Positions 21,792 to 29,864 of a stretch of DNA of 41,568 nt are shown here, piece by piece (within the stretch, counting starts at the first letter, position 1; the number at the start of each line of letters is the position of its first letter). Below the pieces are notes generated by a model, which saw only the letters and a list, made by a program, of their open reading frames with translations, was not told where the DNA came from and did not search any database. A program made the position numbers and the translations under genes. This DNA comes from Prochlorococcus sp. AG-347-K15 (GTDB lineage: Bacteria; Cyanobacteriota; Cyanobacteriia; PCC-6307; Cyanobiaceae), in the NCBI GenBank assembly GCA_003281415.1, contig QCCC01000010.1, positions 1-41,568 on the forward strand. The letters are read 5' to 3'.

Positions 21792-23021
21792 ATGCCTGAT
21801 AATTTTTTTGGAGGGTTAGATTTTGGAACAAGTGGGGCAAGAATATCTATTATTAATCTTCACAAAGAATTAGTATATTCAAGTTCAGTTACTTATCAAT
21901 ACAACCTAAAAAATCCAAACTCCTGGATAAAAACTTGTGAGAAACTTTTAAATAGTTTACCTATTGAGGTAAAAAGCAAACTTGAAAAATTGGCTGTATC
22001 TGGAACATCAGGAACTTTGACAGCAACCAGTTTAAGAGGGGAAGCTATAGGAGAAGCAATACCTTATGACCAAGCTTGTAGTGTAAATAAAATTCTTGTT
22101 GAATCTTTAACTGATGGAGAAGATCATTTACTAACTCCATATAGTAGTCTGACTAAAGCATTAACGCTAATCGATAAATATGGGACAAATATACTTTTAA
22201 GACATCAATCTGATTGGATAACTGGCTGGTTTTTGAAAGATTGGACCCATGGAGAAGAAGGTAATAACATTAAATTTGGTTGGGACCTCATAAAACAATC
22301 ATGGCCAAAAAGCTATCTCAATACTTCATGGCAAAAATGCTTACCTCGAATAATAAAAAGTGGGAAAATTATTGGCCAAGTACATTCTGGTTTAGCAGAA
22401 AAATTAAAATTAAATAAGAAATTAATTTTAATTTCAGGCACTACCGATTCTAATGCGAGTTTAATAGCTGCAGGTTTAGGGAAAGACGATGGCCTAACAG
22501 TTTTAGGAACAACCATTGTGGTTAAGAAAATTGTTGATAATCCAATAAAAGAAAAAGGGATTACAAGCCATATAGTCAATGGTGATTGGATCTGTGGAGG
22601 AGCTTCAAATGCAGGTTGTGGTGTTTTATCCAAGTTTTTTTCTGATACAGAAATCGAAGAACTTAGTAGACAAATAAATCCATCGAAAAAAACTTCTTTA
22701 AATCTTTTACCTCTCAATAGTAAGGGAGAGAGATTTCCTATTAATGATTCTAATTTAGAGCCGATTCTTGGTCCAAGGCCTGTAAGCGATTCACTTTATT
22801 TACATGCATTATTCGAAGGTTTAGCTGTAATTGAATTGCAAGGTTGGCAAAAACTAAAGGAGCTTACAGGTACACTGCCAAAAAAAATTATTACTGTTGG
22901 TGGAGGCTCAAAGAACCCTCAATGGAGAAAAATAAGAGAAAAAATTATCAATATACCCATAGTTTCCTGTAAAAAAACTACTTCATTTGGCACTGCCTTA
23001 TTAGCGATTAATGCAAAATAA
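21792..23021 (+). CDS. FGGY-family sugar kinase, probably D-ribulose kinase-like
   Basis: The 409-residue protein has the FGGY/actin-like ATPase fold: phosphate-1 motif GLDFGTSGARISI (Asp10, Thr13), a catalytic-Asp region ISGTTDSNASLIAAGLG, GLTVLGTTIVVKK, and adenosine-binding ITVGGGSKNPQWRKI near the C-terminus. The overall pattern resembles the cyanobacterial and plant XK-1 type proteins, for which D-ribulose kinase activity has been reported, rather than glycerol kinase. It could also be annotated as xylulokinase-like; substrate is not certain. It is 12 bases after metK and followed by tRNA-Phe. Confidence 0.8.
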   Translation: MPDNFFGGLDFGTSGARISIINLHKELVYSSSVTYQYNLKNPNSWIKTCEKLLNSLPIEVKSKLEKLAVSGTSGTLTATSLRGEAIGEAIPYDQACSVNKILVESLTDGEDHLLTPYSSLTKALTLIDKYGTNILLRHQSDWITGWFLKDWTHGEEGNNIKFGWDLIKQSWPKSYLNTSWQKCLPRIIKSGKIIGQVHSGLAEKLKLNKKLILISGTTDSNASLIAAGLGKDDGLTVLGTTIVVKKIVDNPIKEKGITSHIVNGDWICGGASNAGCGVLSKFFSDTEIEELSRQINPSKKTSLNLLPLNSKGERFPINDSNLEPILGPRPVSDSLYLHALFEGLAVIELQGWQKLKELTGTLPKKIITVGGGSKNPQWRKIREKIINIPIVSCKKTTSFGTALLAINAK

Positions 23022-23112
23022 TAGTTTTTTGGAATATTTGATGAAGATATAAAATTTTTAATGAAAAGGGTTCCACAAACTACACATCGTAATTTAGAGT
23101 ATATAGGTTAGA

Positions 23113-23185
23113 GCCGGGATAGCTCAGTTGGTAGAGCAGGCGACTGAAAATCGCCGTGTCCCCAGTTCAAATCTGGGTCCTGGCA
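23113..23185 (+). tRNA. tRNA-Phe (anticodon GAA)
   Basis: A 73-nt cloverleaf starts GCCGGGATAGCTCAGTTGG, with anticodon loop CTGAAAA (GAA) and T-arm CCCAGTTCAAATCTGGG. The acceptor stem GCCGGGA/TCCTGGC has one G-T wobble, and discriminator A follows. Downstream bases CCT show that CCA is not encoded. TATATA at 23100-23105 is a possible -10 box. Confidence 0.96.
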
Positions 23186-23190
23186 CCTTT

Positions 23191-23215
23191 AAAACCCTGT
23201 CCTAGACAGGGTTTT
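23191..23215. terminator. Bidirectional intrinsic terminator after tRNA-Phe
   Basis: AAAACCCTGTC (23191-23201) and GACAGGGTTTT (23205-23215) form a perfect 11-bp stem around the loop CTA. The T-rich and A-rich ends let it serve both tRNA-Phe on + and the secreted-protein gene on -. Confidence 0.88.
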
Positions 23216-23273
23216 ATACTTTCAAATCATTGAGAATTCGTTATTTTTTCGTATTTTTTAAAACTTAAAATTT

Positions 23274-23693
23274 TTAGTTTTCGACTCTGCAGACTTGACC
23301 AATAACACCCAAAATCAGTTTATCTCCATTTGGATCTTGCCAATTAGCTAAATCATTGAAATTACTATTTGCTTCATCTATTGAGACGTCAACATCTCTA
23401 AATGATTTTTCAAAACAATTTATATCCATTGTATAGAGAATATCCCTAGTAATTTCACTTTTTGTTTTGGGAATAAATTTACTCAATACTCTTACAGAAC
23501 CATCCTCATTCCTTTTTAAACTTTTCCTATCCCATAACTGCTCTCCGTATTCACTTTTAGGGACTGCAACCCATTCATGAGGCAAAGCTTCTGATTTTTT
23601 TATTGAAATACAAAAGAAAACAATAATCGAAAGGACTAAATTAAATATATTCCTAAAAAATATTGAATTAACTTTATTCTTAGAATTAATCAT
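23274..23693 (-). CDS. Secreted protein of unknown function, possibly surface-adhesin-E-like fold
   Basis: The 139-residue protein starts with a positive segment and a hydrophobic stretch (IFNLVLSIIVFFCISIK) ending near SEALPHEW, so it has a signal peptide with likely cleavage around residue 36. The mature part is polar: EQLWDRKSLKRNEDGSVRVL, ...IPKTKSEITRDILYTMDINC, and a final Cys near the end. Two cysteines in the mature part may form a disulphide. The W...D..S..R..DGSVRV...K pattern recalls small periplasmic proteins of the surface-adhesin E type, but this is a weak match by eye. It ends at the terminator shared with tRNA-Phe. Confidence 0.6.
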   Translation of the reverse strand: MINSKNKVNSIFFRNIFNLVLSIIVFFCISIKKSEALPHEWVAVPKSEYGEQLWDRKSLKRNEDGSVRVLSKFIPKTKSEITRDILYTMDINCFEKSFRDVDVSIDEANSNFNDLANWQDPNGDKLILGVIGQVCRVEN

Positions 23694-23840
23694 GACTACT
23701 TATGGGATACAAATATTTTTTATTAGTAGGAAATATAAGATTAAAAATTTGTAAAAATTTTTATTGATTAGTATTTCTATTATAGATAGAATCAAATATT
23801 AAATTAAGAATTTACTTCCAATAAATTTATTAGAAAAATA

Positions 23841-24476
23841 ATGAATAAAATACAGAAATTTCTCTCAGTAGTTTTTTTTATAGCAATATTTGTAGTATTG
23901 ATTTATTTAATCCAAAATTATGGGATTGAACCTCTAAGGAACAAAATAGAAAGTATGGGGATTTGGGCTCCTTTTGGAATATTCATACTAAGAGGAGTAA
24001 GTATTATTTTACCTGCCCTTCCAAGTTCAGCTTATTCTTTGCTAGCTGGTTCATTACTAGGATTTCAAAAAGGTTACATGACAATAATCTTTTCTGATAT
24101 CGTTTTTTGCCAAGCTGCTTTCTTTGTCGCAAGAAATTATGGTCGGGTTCCTGTACGTAATTTAGTAGGCCAAAAAGCAATGAAAAAGATTGAAAGTTTT
24201 AATCAAAACCAGCTAGAAGAAAATTTCTTTCTTATGACAGGTCTACTAATGACTGGCCTTTTTGATTTTCTAAGTTACGCAATTGGTATTGGAGGAACTC
24301 GCTGGAAAATATTTACTCCTGCATTATTAATAAGTCTCCTAATCAGTGATTCTATCCTAGTAGCAGTAGGAGCTGGAGTTAGCCAGGGAGCAGGATTATT
24401 TCTAGGGATTGCTTTATTGGGAATGTTTGCTTTAGCGACTATTTCAGGATTAGCAAAAAATAAAATGCCTAAATAA
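23841..24476 (+). CDS. VTT-domain (DedA/TVP38-like) membrane protein
   Basis: The 211-residue protein is an integral membrane protein of the VTT (SNARE-associated, TVP38/TMEM64) family. It has an N-terminal helix (about residues 7-25), then GIWAPFGIFILRGVSIILPA and PSSAYSLLAGSLLGFQKGYM, the typical R..s...P..p...aG..fG motif. The reentrant repeat FFLMTGLLMTGLFDFLSYAI and two C-terminal helices follow. Relatives act in lipid scrambling or polyprenyl-phosphate handling, but the role in cyanobacteria is not settled. ATG 23841 gives a usual N-terminus. Confidence 0.82.
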   Translation: MNKIQKFLSVVFFIAIFVVLIYLIQNYGIEPLRNKIESMGIWAPFGIFILRGVSIILPALPSSAYSLLAGSLLGFQKGYMTIIFSDIVFCQAAFFVARNYGRVPVRNLVGQKAMKKIESFNQNQLEENFFLMTGLLMTGLFDFLSYAIGIGGTRWKIFTPALLISLLISDSILVAVGAGVSQGAGLFLGIALLGMFALATISGLAKNKMPK

Positions 24477-24593
24477 CAAAACAGTTGAAAATTCTGTAAT
24501 CAAAGATGAAAGATATGACATTTTCGCAAACAATAACTATATAAATAATGATTCATGCAAGAATAGAAATCGATTAATTTTTAAAGTTATTAG

Positions 24594-24773
24594 ATGACTC
24601 CATTTAGACCAACTTCATATAATCGTCCTGGAGAACAAATATCAACTACTCCTTCTGGATTAAAAGTAACTTCTGCAAAGAGATTAATGGTGGATTCAAT
24701 GGTAAGAATGATACAAAAAGCAGAAAATCATTCCGTAGAAGAAAAACTTGACGAAGAATCTAACAATAATTAA
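24594..24773 (+). CDS. 59-aa protein of unknown function upstream of cpeS
   Basis: From ATG 24594 to TAA 24771-24773 there is an intact 59-codon frame: an N-terminal [20 protein letters not shown], a basic-hydrophobic middle with [19 protein letters not shown], and an acidic tail ([11 protein letters not shown]). It is soluble, with a predicted amphipathic helix. The composition is much less biased than random AT-rich sequence, which argues for a gene. Its last 26 bases overlap the TTG start of cpeS in another frame. No family is recognised. The overlap suggests coupled expression with the lyase, but a function in bilin attachment is not shown. Confidence 0.65.
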   Translation: MTPFRPTSYNRPGEQISTTPSGLKVTSAKRLMVDSMVRMIQKAENHSVEEKLDEESNNN

Positions 24774-25299
24774 TCAATTCATTGATAAAAGTATAGGAGA
24801 GTGGAAATCTATTAGAAGTTCTCACACTTTAGCTTTTCAGGAATTTGAAAACTCAACAAGTAAAATATATATAAAACATATCAACAAAAAAAATAAAAAA
24901 GTCGTTGAAATTTTTAAAAATTATAAATTCAGTTTAAACCTAGAGAGCATAGCCATTACTATAAACTGGCAAGCTACTAGTGATTGGCAAGATGATTATA
25001 TGAGTGAGGGAGATGAAACTATTCTGATTTTTTTACCCAAAGATGAAAATTCAGGAATTGTTCTAAGAAATAAAGGTTATACAGAATCCTTTATTTCATC
25101 ATCCAATTATTTTGTTGATGAAGAAAATAATTTACACATTAAAACTATTTATAAATCAACAGTTTCCGAAGAAAGGATTTCCTTTTTATCCACTCATGTA
25201 AGATCCAGATTTTCTACTATTAGAAATCTGGGGAATAACTCAGTTATACAGACTTCACATACTTCAGAGATAAGGAATTTAGCTAGTTTAAAAGATTAA
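24748..25299 (+). CDS. cpeS: CpeS-type phycobiliprotein lyase
   Basis: CpeS/CpcS lyases are lipocalin-like beta-barrels that attach phycoerythrobilin to Cys82 (consensus numbering) of beta-subunits. The family N-terminus is clear in [20 protein letters not shown] (W.S.R..H.lAf...E.S), and [19 protein letters not shown]-like and [19 protein letters not shown] blocks follow; the middle reads [11 protein letters not shown] in detail. The length is 183 residues, normal for the family. TTG (24748) is the most upstream start and overlaps the 59-aa gene. It converges with cpeB, and the two coding regions overlap by 17 bases. In Prochlorococcus MED4 the CpeS lyase has been shown to load this single site of the diverged beta-phycoerythrin. 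Confidence 0.88.
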   Translation: MTKNLTIINQFIDKSIGEWKSIRSSHTLAFQEFENSTSKIYIKHINKKNKKVVEIFKNYKFSLNLESIAITINWQATSDWQDDYMSEGDETILIFLPKDENSGIVLRNKGYTESFISSSNYFVDEENNLHIKTIYKSTVSEERISFLSTHVRSRFSTIRNLGNNSVIQTSHTSEIRNLASLKD

Positions 25300-25795
25300 T
25301 TATCCTTTCAAATTGAAACTCTGTTTCAGATATTAATTTAGGAAGAAAGCCTTTGTTTCCTCTCATATTATTAACTGTTGAATTCAAATCAGAGATAGTT
25401 GCATCTCGCATTAATTGAAAAACCCTTCTTGCATTTCTTAAAGGTACTCCAAGAGCAAGATAAGTATTTTTAAGATCCTTTAAACAACTTTTTTCTAAAA
25501 CTGATTCGTCATTAGAAATTAAAAGATAAGCAACAATCCTTAGGATTATTTCTCCATCTCTTAAACAAACGGACATCTTGTTAGTTGTATTTAAAGATAT
25601 TTTTGAATTAAGTGAATCTTGATTTTCGCAAATCATTGCTGTTACAGCGTCTGCTGCAATTGCATGTGAATTATTAGTAATTGAGCTTATTGCATCTAAT
25701 CTTGAGTTTGCACTATTAATAAATTCTTTTATATTGCTTAAATCATTTAATTTCTTATCGGCTAACAATAGTTGATTATTCTTTGTAACTGACAT
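25283..25795 (-). CDS. cpeB: Diverged beta-phycoerythrin (phycoerythrin III beta subunit)
   Basis: A globin-like phycobiliprotein of 170 residues. Conserved blocks are [62 protein letters not shown] and [11 protein letters not shown]. Aligned to normal beta-phycoerythrin, consensus Cys50 is Ala45, Cys61 is kept as Cys56, Cys82 as Cys77, and the C-terminal bilin Cys (about 159-165) is replaced in the GNKGFL segment. Only Cys77 keeps a clear bilin site. High-light Prochlorococcus keep such a subunit without cpeA, and no alpha gene is adjacent here. It is too diverged and unpaired to build a rod; a photoreceptor-like or minor role has been suggested but is unproven. Confidence 0.88.
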   Translation of the reverse strand: MSVTKNNQLLLADKKLNDLSNIKEFINSANSRLDAISSITNNSHAIAADAVTAMICENQDSLNSKISLNTTNKMSVCLRDGEIILRIVAYLLISNDESVLEKSCLKDLKNTYLALGVPLRNARRVFQLMRDATISDLNSTVNNMRGNKGFLPKLISETEFQFERIINLLN

Positions 25796-25973
25796 TCCTA
25801 AAGTAAAAATTTAAAGACCGATCTTAAGAATAATACAAAGCTAGTAAAAACAATACAATTTCAAACTTAACGCAACGCTTCTTAATTAATAACTTCATTC
25901 CAAAGTGATAGTTGAAATAATTCAAATAAAAAAATTTTTTCCGCTAGTATAAGACTACATTTTTAATAAAGTT

Positions 25974-26180
25974 TTGGATCAACAAGATTTAAAATTATCA
26001 AAGAAGCTTATTTCCTCATATAAAAAGAGATTGGAAAAAGAAATTCTAGACAGAAGTATGAAATTAAAGATGCCTCAAAATAAATTTGAAGAAATAATTA
26101 ATAACAATAATGAACTTATAAATTTAAAAAAAGCGTTAGAAGATCTAGAAACGGAATCTGAATCTCATAGTAAAGTCTGA
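25974..26180 (+). CDS. Small charged helical protein, unknown function
   Basis: A 68-residue protein rich in Lys, Glu, Asn and Leu, predicted to be mostly helix: DLKLSKKLISSYKKRLEKEI, MPQNKFEEIINNN, and LINLKKALEDLETES with heptad-like spacing. It may form a short coiled coil. The start is TTG (25974) because no in-frame ATG lies before codon 29. TATAAG at 25949-25954 could be its -10 box. It ends 22 bases before the helicase gene, so they probably form a transcript. No family recognised. Confidence 0.6.
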   Translation: MDQQDLKLSKKLISSYKKRLEKEILDRSMKLKMPQNKFEEIINNNNELINLKKALEDLETESESHSKV

Positions 26181-26202
26181 TTTTTGAAAAACCCTTCCAA
26201 AA

Positions 26203-28611
26203 GTGCCTCAAACCAACAATTTCCTTTTTAAGTCCCTAAACAATCAACAACTTCAAGCAGTAAAACATGTTTATGGGCCACTATTAGTTGTAGCAGGTGC
26301 AGGAAGCGGGAAAACTAAAGCTCTTACACACAGGATTGCAAATCTTATTGAAAATAACTCTATAGATCCCTATAACATTCTCGCAGTCACTTTCACTAAC
26401 AAAGCTGCCAAAGAAATGAAAGCAAGATTAGAGGTTCTTCTGGCCCAAGAATTAGCTTTTAAGCAATTTGGTCAGCCTTGGACAACTCTCAAAGAAATTG
26501 ATCAAAATCAATTAAGAACAAACGTTCACCAAGAAAGACTTCAGAACCTTTGGATCGGTACTTTCCATTCCTTATTTTCAAGACTTCTGAGATACGATAT
26601 TGAAAAATATACTGATCCAGAAGGCCTAAAATGGACAAGGCAATTTTCAATTTATGATGAAACAGATTCTCAAACATTAGTAAAAGAAATTATCAGTCAA
26701 GATATGAATCTTGACCCAAAAAGATATGATCCCAAAAAGATTAAAAGATTAATAAGTAATGCTAAAAATCAATGCTTAACTTCTAATGATCTTTTAGAAA
26801 AAGTAGATAATAATTTTGATAAAACAGTTGCAGAAGCCTATAAGAGATATAGGATTTCGCTCTCAAAAAATAATTCTTTAGACTTTGATGATCTTCTACT
26901 TTTGCCTGTTTTCTTATTGAGGCAAAATGATATAGTCAGAGATTACTGGCACAAAAGATTTAAACATATATTAGTTGACGAATATCAAGATACAAATAGA
27001 ACACAATATGAACTTATAAAGTTAATTACGGCTGGAAATACTGAGCCAAAAAAATTCTTTAATTGGGACGATCGGTCAATTTTTGTAGTTGGGGATGCTG
27101 ATCAAAGTATTTATAGTTTCAGAGCAGCTGACTTCAGAATTTTAATTGGTTTTCAAGAAGATTTTAAAACTTCAATTAACGACGATACAAAATCATCTTT
27201 AATTAAATTAGAGGAAAATTATAGGTCATCTTCCAATATCCTTGATGCTGCAAATTCACTAATTGAAAACAATTCTGAAAGAATTGACAAAGTTTTAAAG
27301 GCTACTAAAGAAAAAGGGGAACTTTTAACTTTACTCAGCTGTGATGATGAAATTTCCGAGGCAGAAGCAATTACCAATAAAATTAAATCACTCAATAACT
27401 ATAATCAAAACCCAATTTGGAAAAATTTTGCAATTTTATATCGAACCAGAGCTCAGTCGAGAGTATTAGAAGAATCTCTTGTAAGGTGGCGCATTCCTTA
27501 TACAATTTTTGGGGGATTGCGTTTTTATGATAGAAGAGAAATTAAAGATGCAATAGCATATTTGAAAGTTCTGGTTAATTCTTCAGATAACGTTAGTCTT
27601 TTACGAATCATAAATGTTCCTAGAAGAGGGATTGGTAAGACTACTATTCAAAAACTTAATGAACTATCTAATAGGTTAAATATCCCATTATGGGAGGTTC
27701 TTAATGATAAGCAAAGTCTTGAAGAAACAATAGGCAGATCATCAAAAGGAATTAATAAATTTACTGAAATTATGAATGATCTAATGTGTTACCTAGAAAA
27801 TTCAGGTCCTGCTCAACTACTACAACTTATATTAGAAAAAAGTGGATATTTAAGTGACTTGCTCTCTAGTGGGACTGAAGAATCTGAAGATAGAAGAAAT
27901 AATTTACAAGAACTAATTAATGCCGCCACTCAATATGAAGAAGAAACAGAAAGTGGAGATGTAGAGGGATTTCTTTCTACAGCAGCCTTAACAACTGATA
28001 ATGATACGAAGAAAAATAATCCTAACTCTGTAACTCTAATGACTCTCCATAATAGTAAAGGTTTAGAATTTCAAAATGTTTTTATCACTGGGCTAGAACA
28101 AGGTCTCTTCCCAAGCCACAGATCAATAGATACTCCCTCACTTCTTGAAGAGGAAAGAAGATTATGCTATGTAGGTATTACTAGAGCTAAAGAAAGAGTT
28201 TTCTTAAGTCATGCCAGAGAAAGAAGATTATGGGGTGGCATGCGTGAAGCAACAATTCCTTCAATATTTCTTTCGGAAATCCCTGAAGATTTAATGGATG
28301 GCGAATTACCACAAACTGGTGGTGCTTCAATTAGAAGAGATTGGCATCTTGATCGTTTAACTAGAGTTGATCGAAACAATCCAAATGAATTTGTTAACAA
28401 ACCAATAAATGCAGTAAGAAAATTATATTCAGGTCCCAGTAAAGGGAAAAGCTGGATAGTTGGAGATATGCTAATTCACTCAAAGTTTGGGAAAGGTGAA
28501 ATCATACATATTTTTGGGAGTGGGGAAAAAATATCTTTAGCAGTAAAATTTGGTGATAAAGGAAGTAAAATTCTAGATCCCAGATTAGCTCCAATTCGTT
28601 ATGTAAGTTAA
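26203..28611 (+). CDS. UvrD/PcrA-type superfamily 1 DNA helicase
   Basis: A 3'-5' DNA helicase of the UvrD/PcrA/Rep class for repair and replication-fork maintenance. The 802-residue protein has the Q motif (LNNQQLQAVKH), Walker A VVAGAGSGKT, motif Ia AVTFTNKAAKEM, and motif II VDEYQDTNRTQYELI. VGDADQSIYSFRAAD, motif IV region, TLHNSKGLEFQNVF and motif VI YVGITRAKERVFLSHA follow. The C-terminal WIVGDMLIHSKFGKGEI block matches the Tudor-like PcrA tail. The start is GTG (26203). Length exceeds E. coli UvrD (720) mainly through inserts near residues 110-120 and 280-300. It is six bases before the CCA enzyme gene. Confidence 0.95.
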   Translation: MPQTNNFLFKSLNNQQLQAVKHVYGPLLVVAGAGSGKTKALTHRIANLIENNSIDPYNILAVTFTNKAAKEMKARLEVLLAQELAFKQFGQPWTTLKEIDQNQLRTNVHQERLQNLWIGTFHSLFSRLLRYDIEKYTDPEGLKWTRQFSIYDETDSQTLVKEIISQDMNLDPKRYDPKKIKRLISNAKNQCLTSNDLLEKVDNNFDKTVAEAYKRYRISLSKNNSLDFDDLLLLPVFLLRQNDIVRDYWHKRFKHILVDEYQDTNRTQYELIKLITAGNTEPKKFFNWDDRSIFVVGDADQSIYSFRAADFRILIGFQEDFKTSINDDTKSSLIKLEENYRSSSNILDAANSLIENNSERIDKVLKATKEKGELLTLLSCDDEISEAEAITNKIKSLNNYNQNPIWKNFAILYRTRAQSRVLEESLVRWRIPYTIFGGLRFYDRREIKDAIAYLKVLVNSSDNVSLLRIINVPRRGIGKTTIQKLNELSNRLNIPLWEVLNDKQSLEETIGRSSKGINKFTEIMNDLMCYLENSGPAQLLQLILEKSGYLSDLLSSGTEESEDRRNNLQELINAATQYEEETESGDVEGFLSTAALTTDNDTKKNNPNSVTLMTLHNSKGLEFQNVFITGLEQGLFPSHRSIDTPSLLEEERRLCYVGITRAKERVFLSHARERRLWGGMREATIPSIFLSEIPEDLMDGELPQTGGASIRRDWHLDRLTRVDRNNPNEFVNKPINAVRKLYSGPSKGKSWIVGDMLIHSKFGKGEIIHIFGSGEKISLAVKFGDKGSKILDPRLAPIRYVS

Positions 28612-28616
28612 AACTC

Positions 28617-29864
28617 ATGAACGATATCTCTGATTACATCCAAGGGGAATTAATCAAAACTCCATTTAATCTATATAACCTAATTGTTAAATACATAGAA
28701 TCTAATAACAATACTAAAGTAGCTTTTGTTGGCGGTTATTTAAGAGATTTATTAATTAGTAAATTCCACAAAAAATCGTTTTCTAAACCTGTAGATATTG
28801 ATCTTGTTATTGAAGGATCCTCTATTTCTCTTGCAAAATTTATAAAAAAAAATATTGTAAATGTAGATTTATGTTTAATCAAGGAATTTAATTTATACAA
28901 CACTGTAGAAATAAATATTAATGACTATAAAATTGATATTGCTTCTGCAAGAAAAGAAATTTATTCTGCTCCAGGCTTAAATCCCATAGTAAATAAAAGT
29001 ACTATTGAGGAGGATCTTAAGAGGAGAGATTTCACTATAAATTCAATAGCCTTCGAGGTCTCGACAAGGAAAATCTATGATCTTTATGGAGGAATTTCTG
29101 ATATAAAAAGTAAAAGATTGAACTTACTTCACAGTAATAGCATTTCAGATGATCCAAGTAGATTAATTAGATGTGCAAAATATGCTTCAAGGTTAGATTT
29201 CAATATTTCAAATAATTCTCTCAAACAATCTCAAGAAACAGTTAGACAATGGCCATGGAAAAGTACAGAAACTCATCAGAAAATGATTTACCCTCCTGCA
29301 CTAGGCATACGAATAAGGATGGAGCTAGCTGAAATATGCAAACACGATAATTTGACTAATGTGATTTCGATAATTCATAAATGGGAAATTATCTCAATCT
29401 TAAATGAAAATATTAAAGTCGATAAAAGATTTTTAAGAGGACTAAATTGGATTAAGAAGTTAAAGGGAAATTATATGCTTTACTTATTAAAAGATTCAGA
29501 AGATTTAGAAAAAGCATGTCAAAGATTTTTGGTAAATAATAGTGAGATAAAAATATTAGAAGATTATTTAAATATTAAAAAGATATTTAATACAAACCAA
29601 AAAAATTTCAATCATTTTTCTCCATCAAGTTGGACAGAATTTATTGAGGACAGAAACCTTAATGATGAGACAGTCAAATTATTAATTTGTGATGGAGGAC
29701 CATACTGGCGTGAATTGTTTAAGTGGTTATTTATTTACAAATTCATAAAATCAAAAAAAGATGGAGAAACATTAAAAAAAGAAGGATGGGATCCAGGGAA
29801 GGAGATGGGAAAGGAAATCAAAAGATTAAGATATTTGGAGATTGACAAATTAAATAGAAGTTAA
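28617..29864 (+). CDS. tRNA nucleotidyltransferase (CCA-adding enzyme/poly(A) polymerase family)
   Basis: A class II nucleotidyltransferase that adds or repairs the 3' CCA of tRNAs. The 415-residue protein has motif A with FVGGYLRDLL and PVDIDLVIEG (catalytic DxD), the RRDFTINSIAFE neck motif, and DDPSRLIRCAKYASRLDF. The C-terminal half is helical and variable. None of the four tRNA genes in this window encodes CCA, consistent with need for this enzyme. Whether it adds all three nucleotides, or works with a second enzyme, cannot be read from sequence. It overlaps nothing and ends head-on to the selD fusion with no gap. Confidence 0.9.
   Translation: MNDISDYIQGELIKTPFNLYNLIVKYIESNNNTKVAFVGGYLRDLLISKFHKKSFSKPVDIDLVIEGSSISLAKFIKKNIVNVDLCLIKEFNLYNTVEININDYKIDIASARKEIYSAPGLNPIVNKSTIEEDLKRRDFTINSIAFEVSTRKIYDLYGGISDIKSKRLNLLHSNSISDDPSRLIRCAKYASRLDFNISNNSLKQSQETVRQWPWKSTETHQKMIYPPALGIRIRMELAEICKHDNLTNVISIIHKWEIISILNENIKVDKRFLRGLNWIKKLKGNYMLYLLKDSEDLEKACQRFLVNNSEIKILEDYLNIKKIFNTNQKNFNHFSPSSWTEFIEDRNLNDETVKLLICDGGPYWRELFKWLFIYKFIKSKKDGETLKKEGWDPGKEMGKEIKRLRYLEIDKLNRS

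Noticed and set aside
22313-22717. 134-codon - strand ORF inside the sugar kinase gene
   Set aside because: Antisense of conserved FGGY motifs.
23022-23112. Short ATG frame (MKRVPQTTHRN...) upstream of tRNA-Phe
   Set aside because: Only about 16 codons, no ribosome-binding signal, and it runs into the presumed tRNA promoter.
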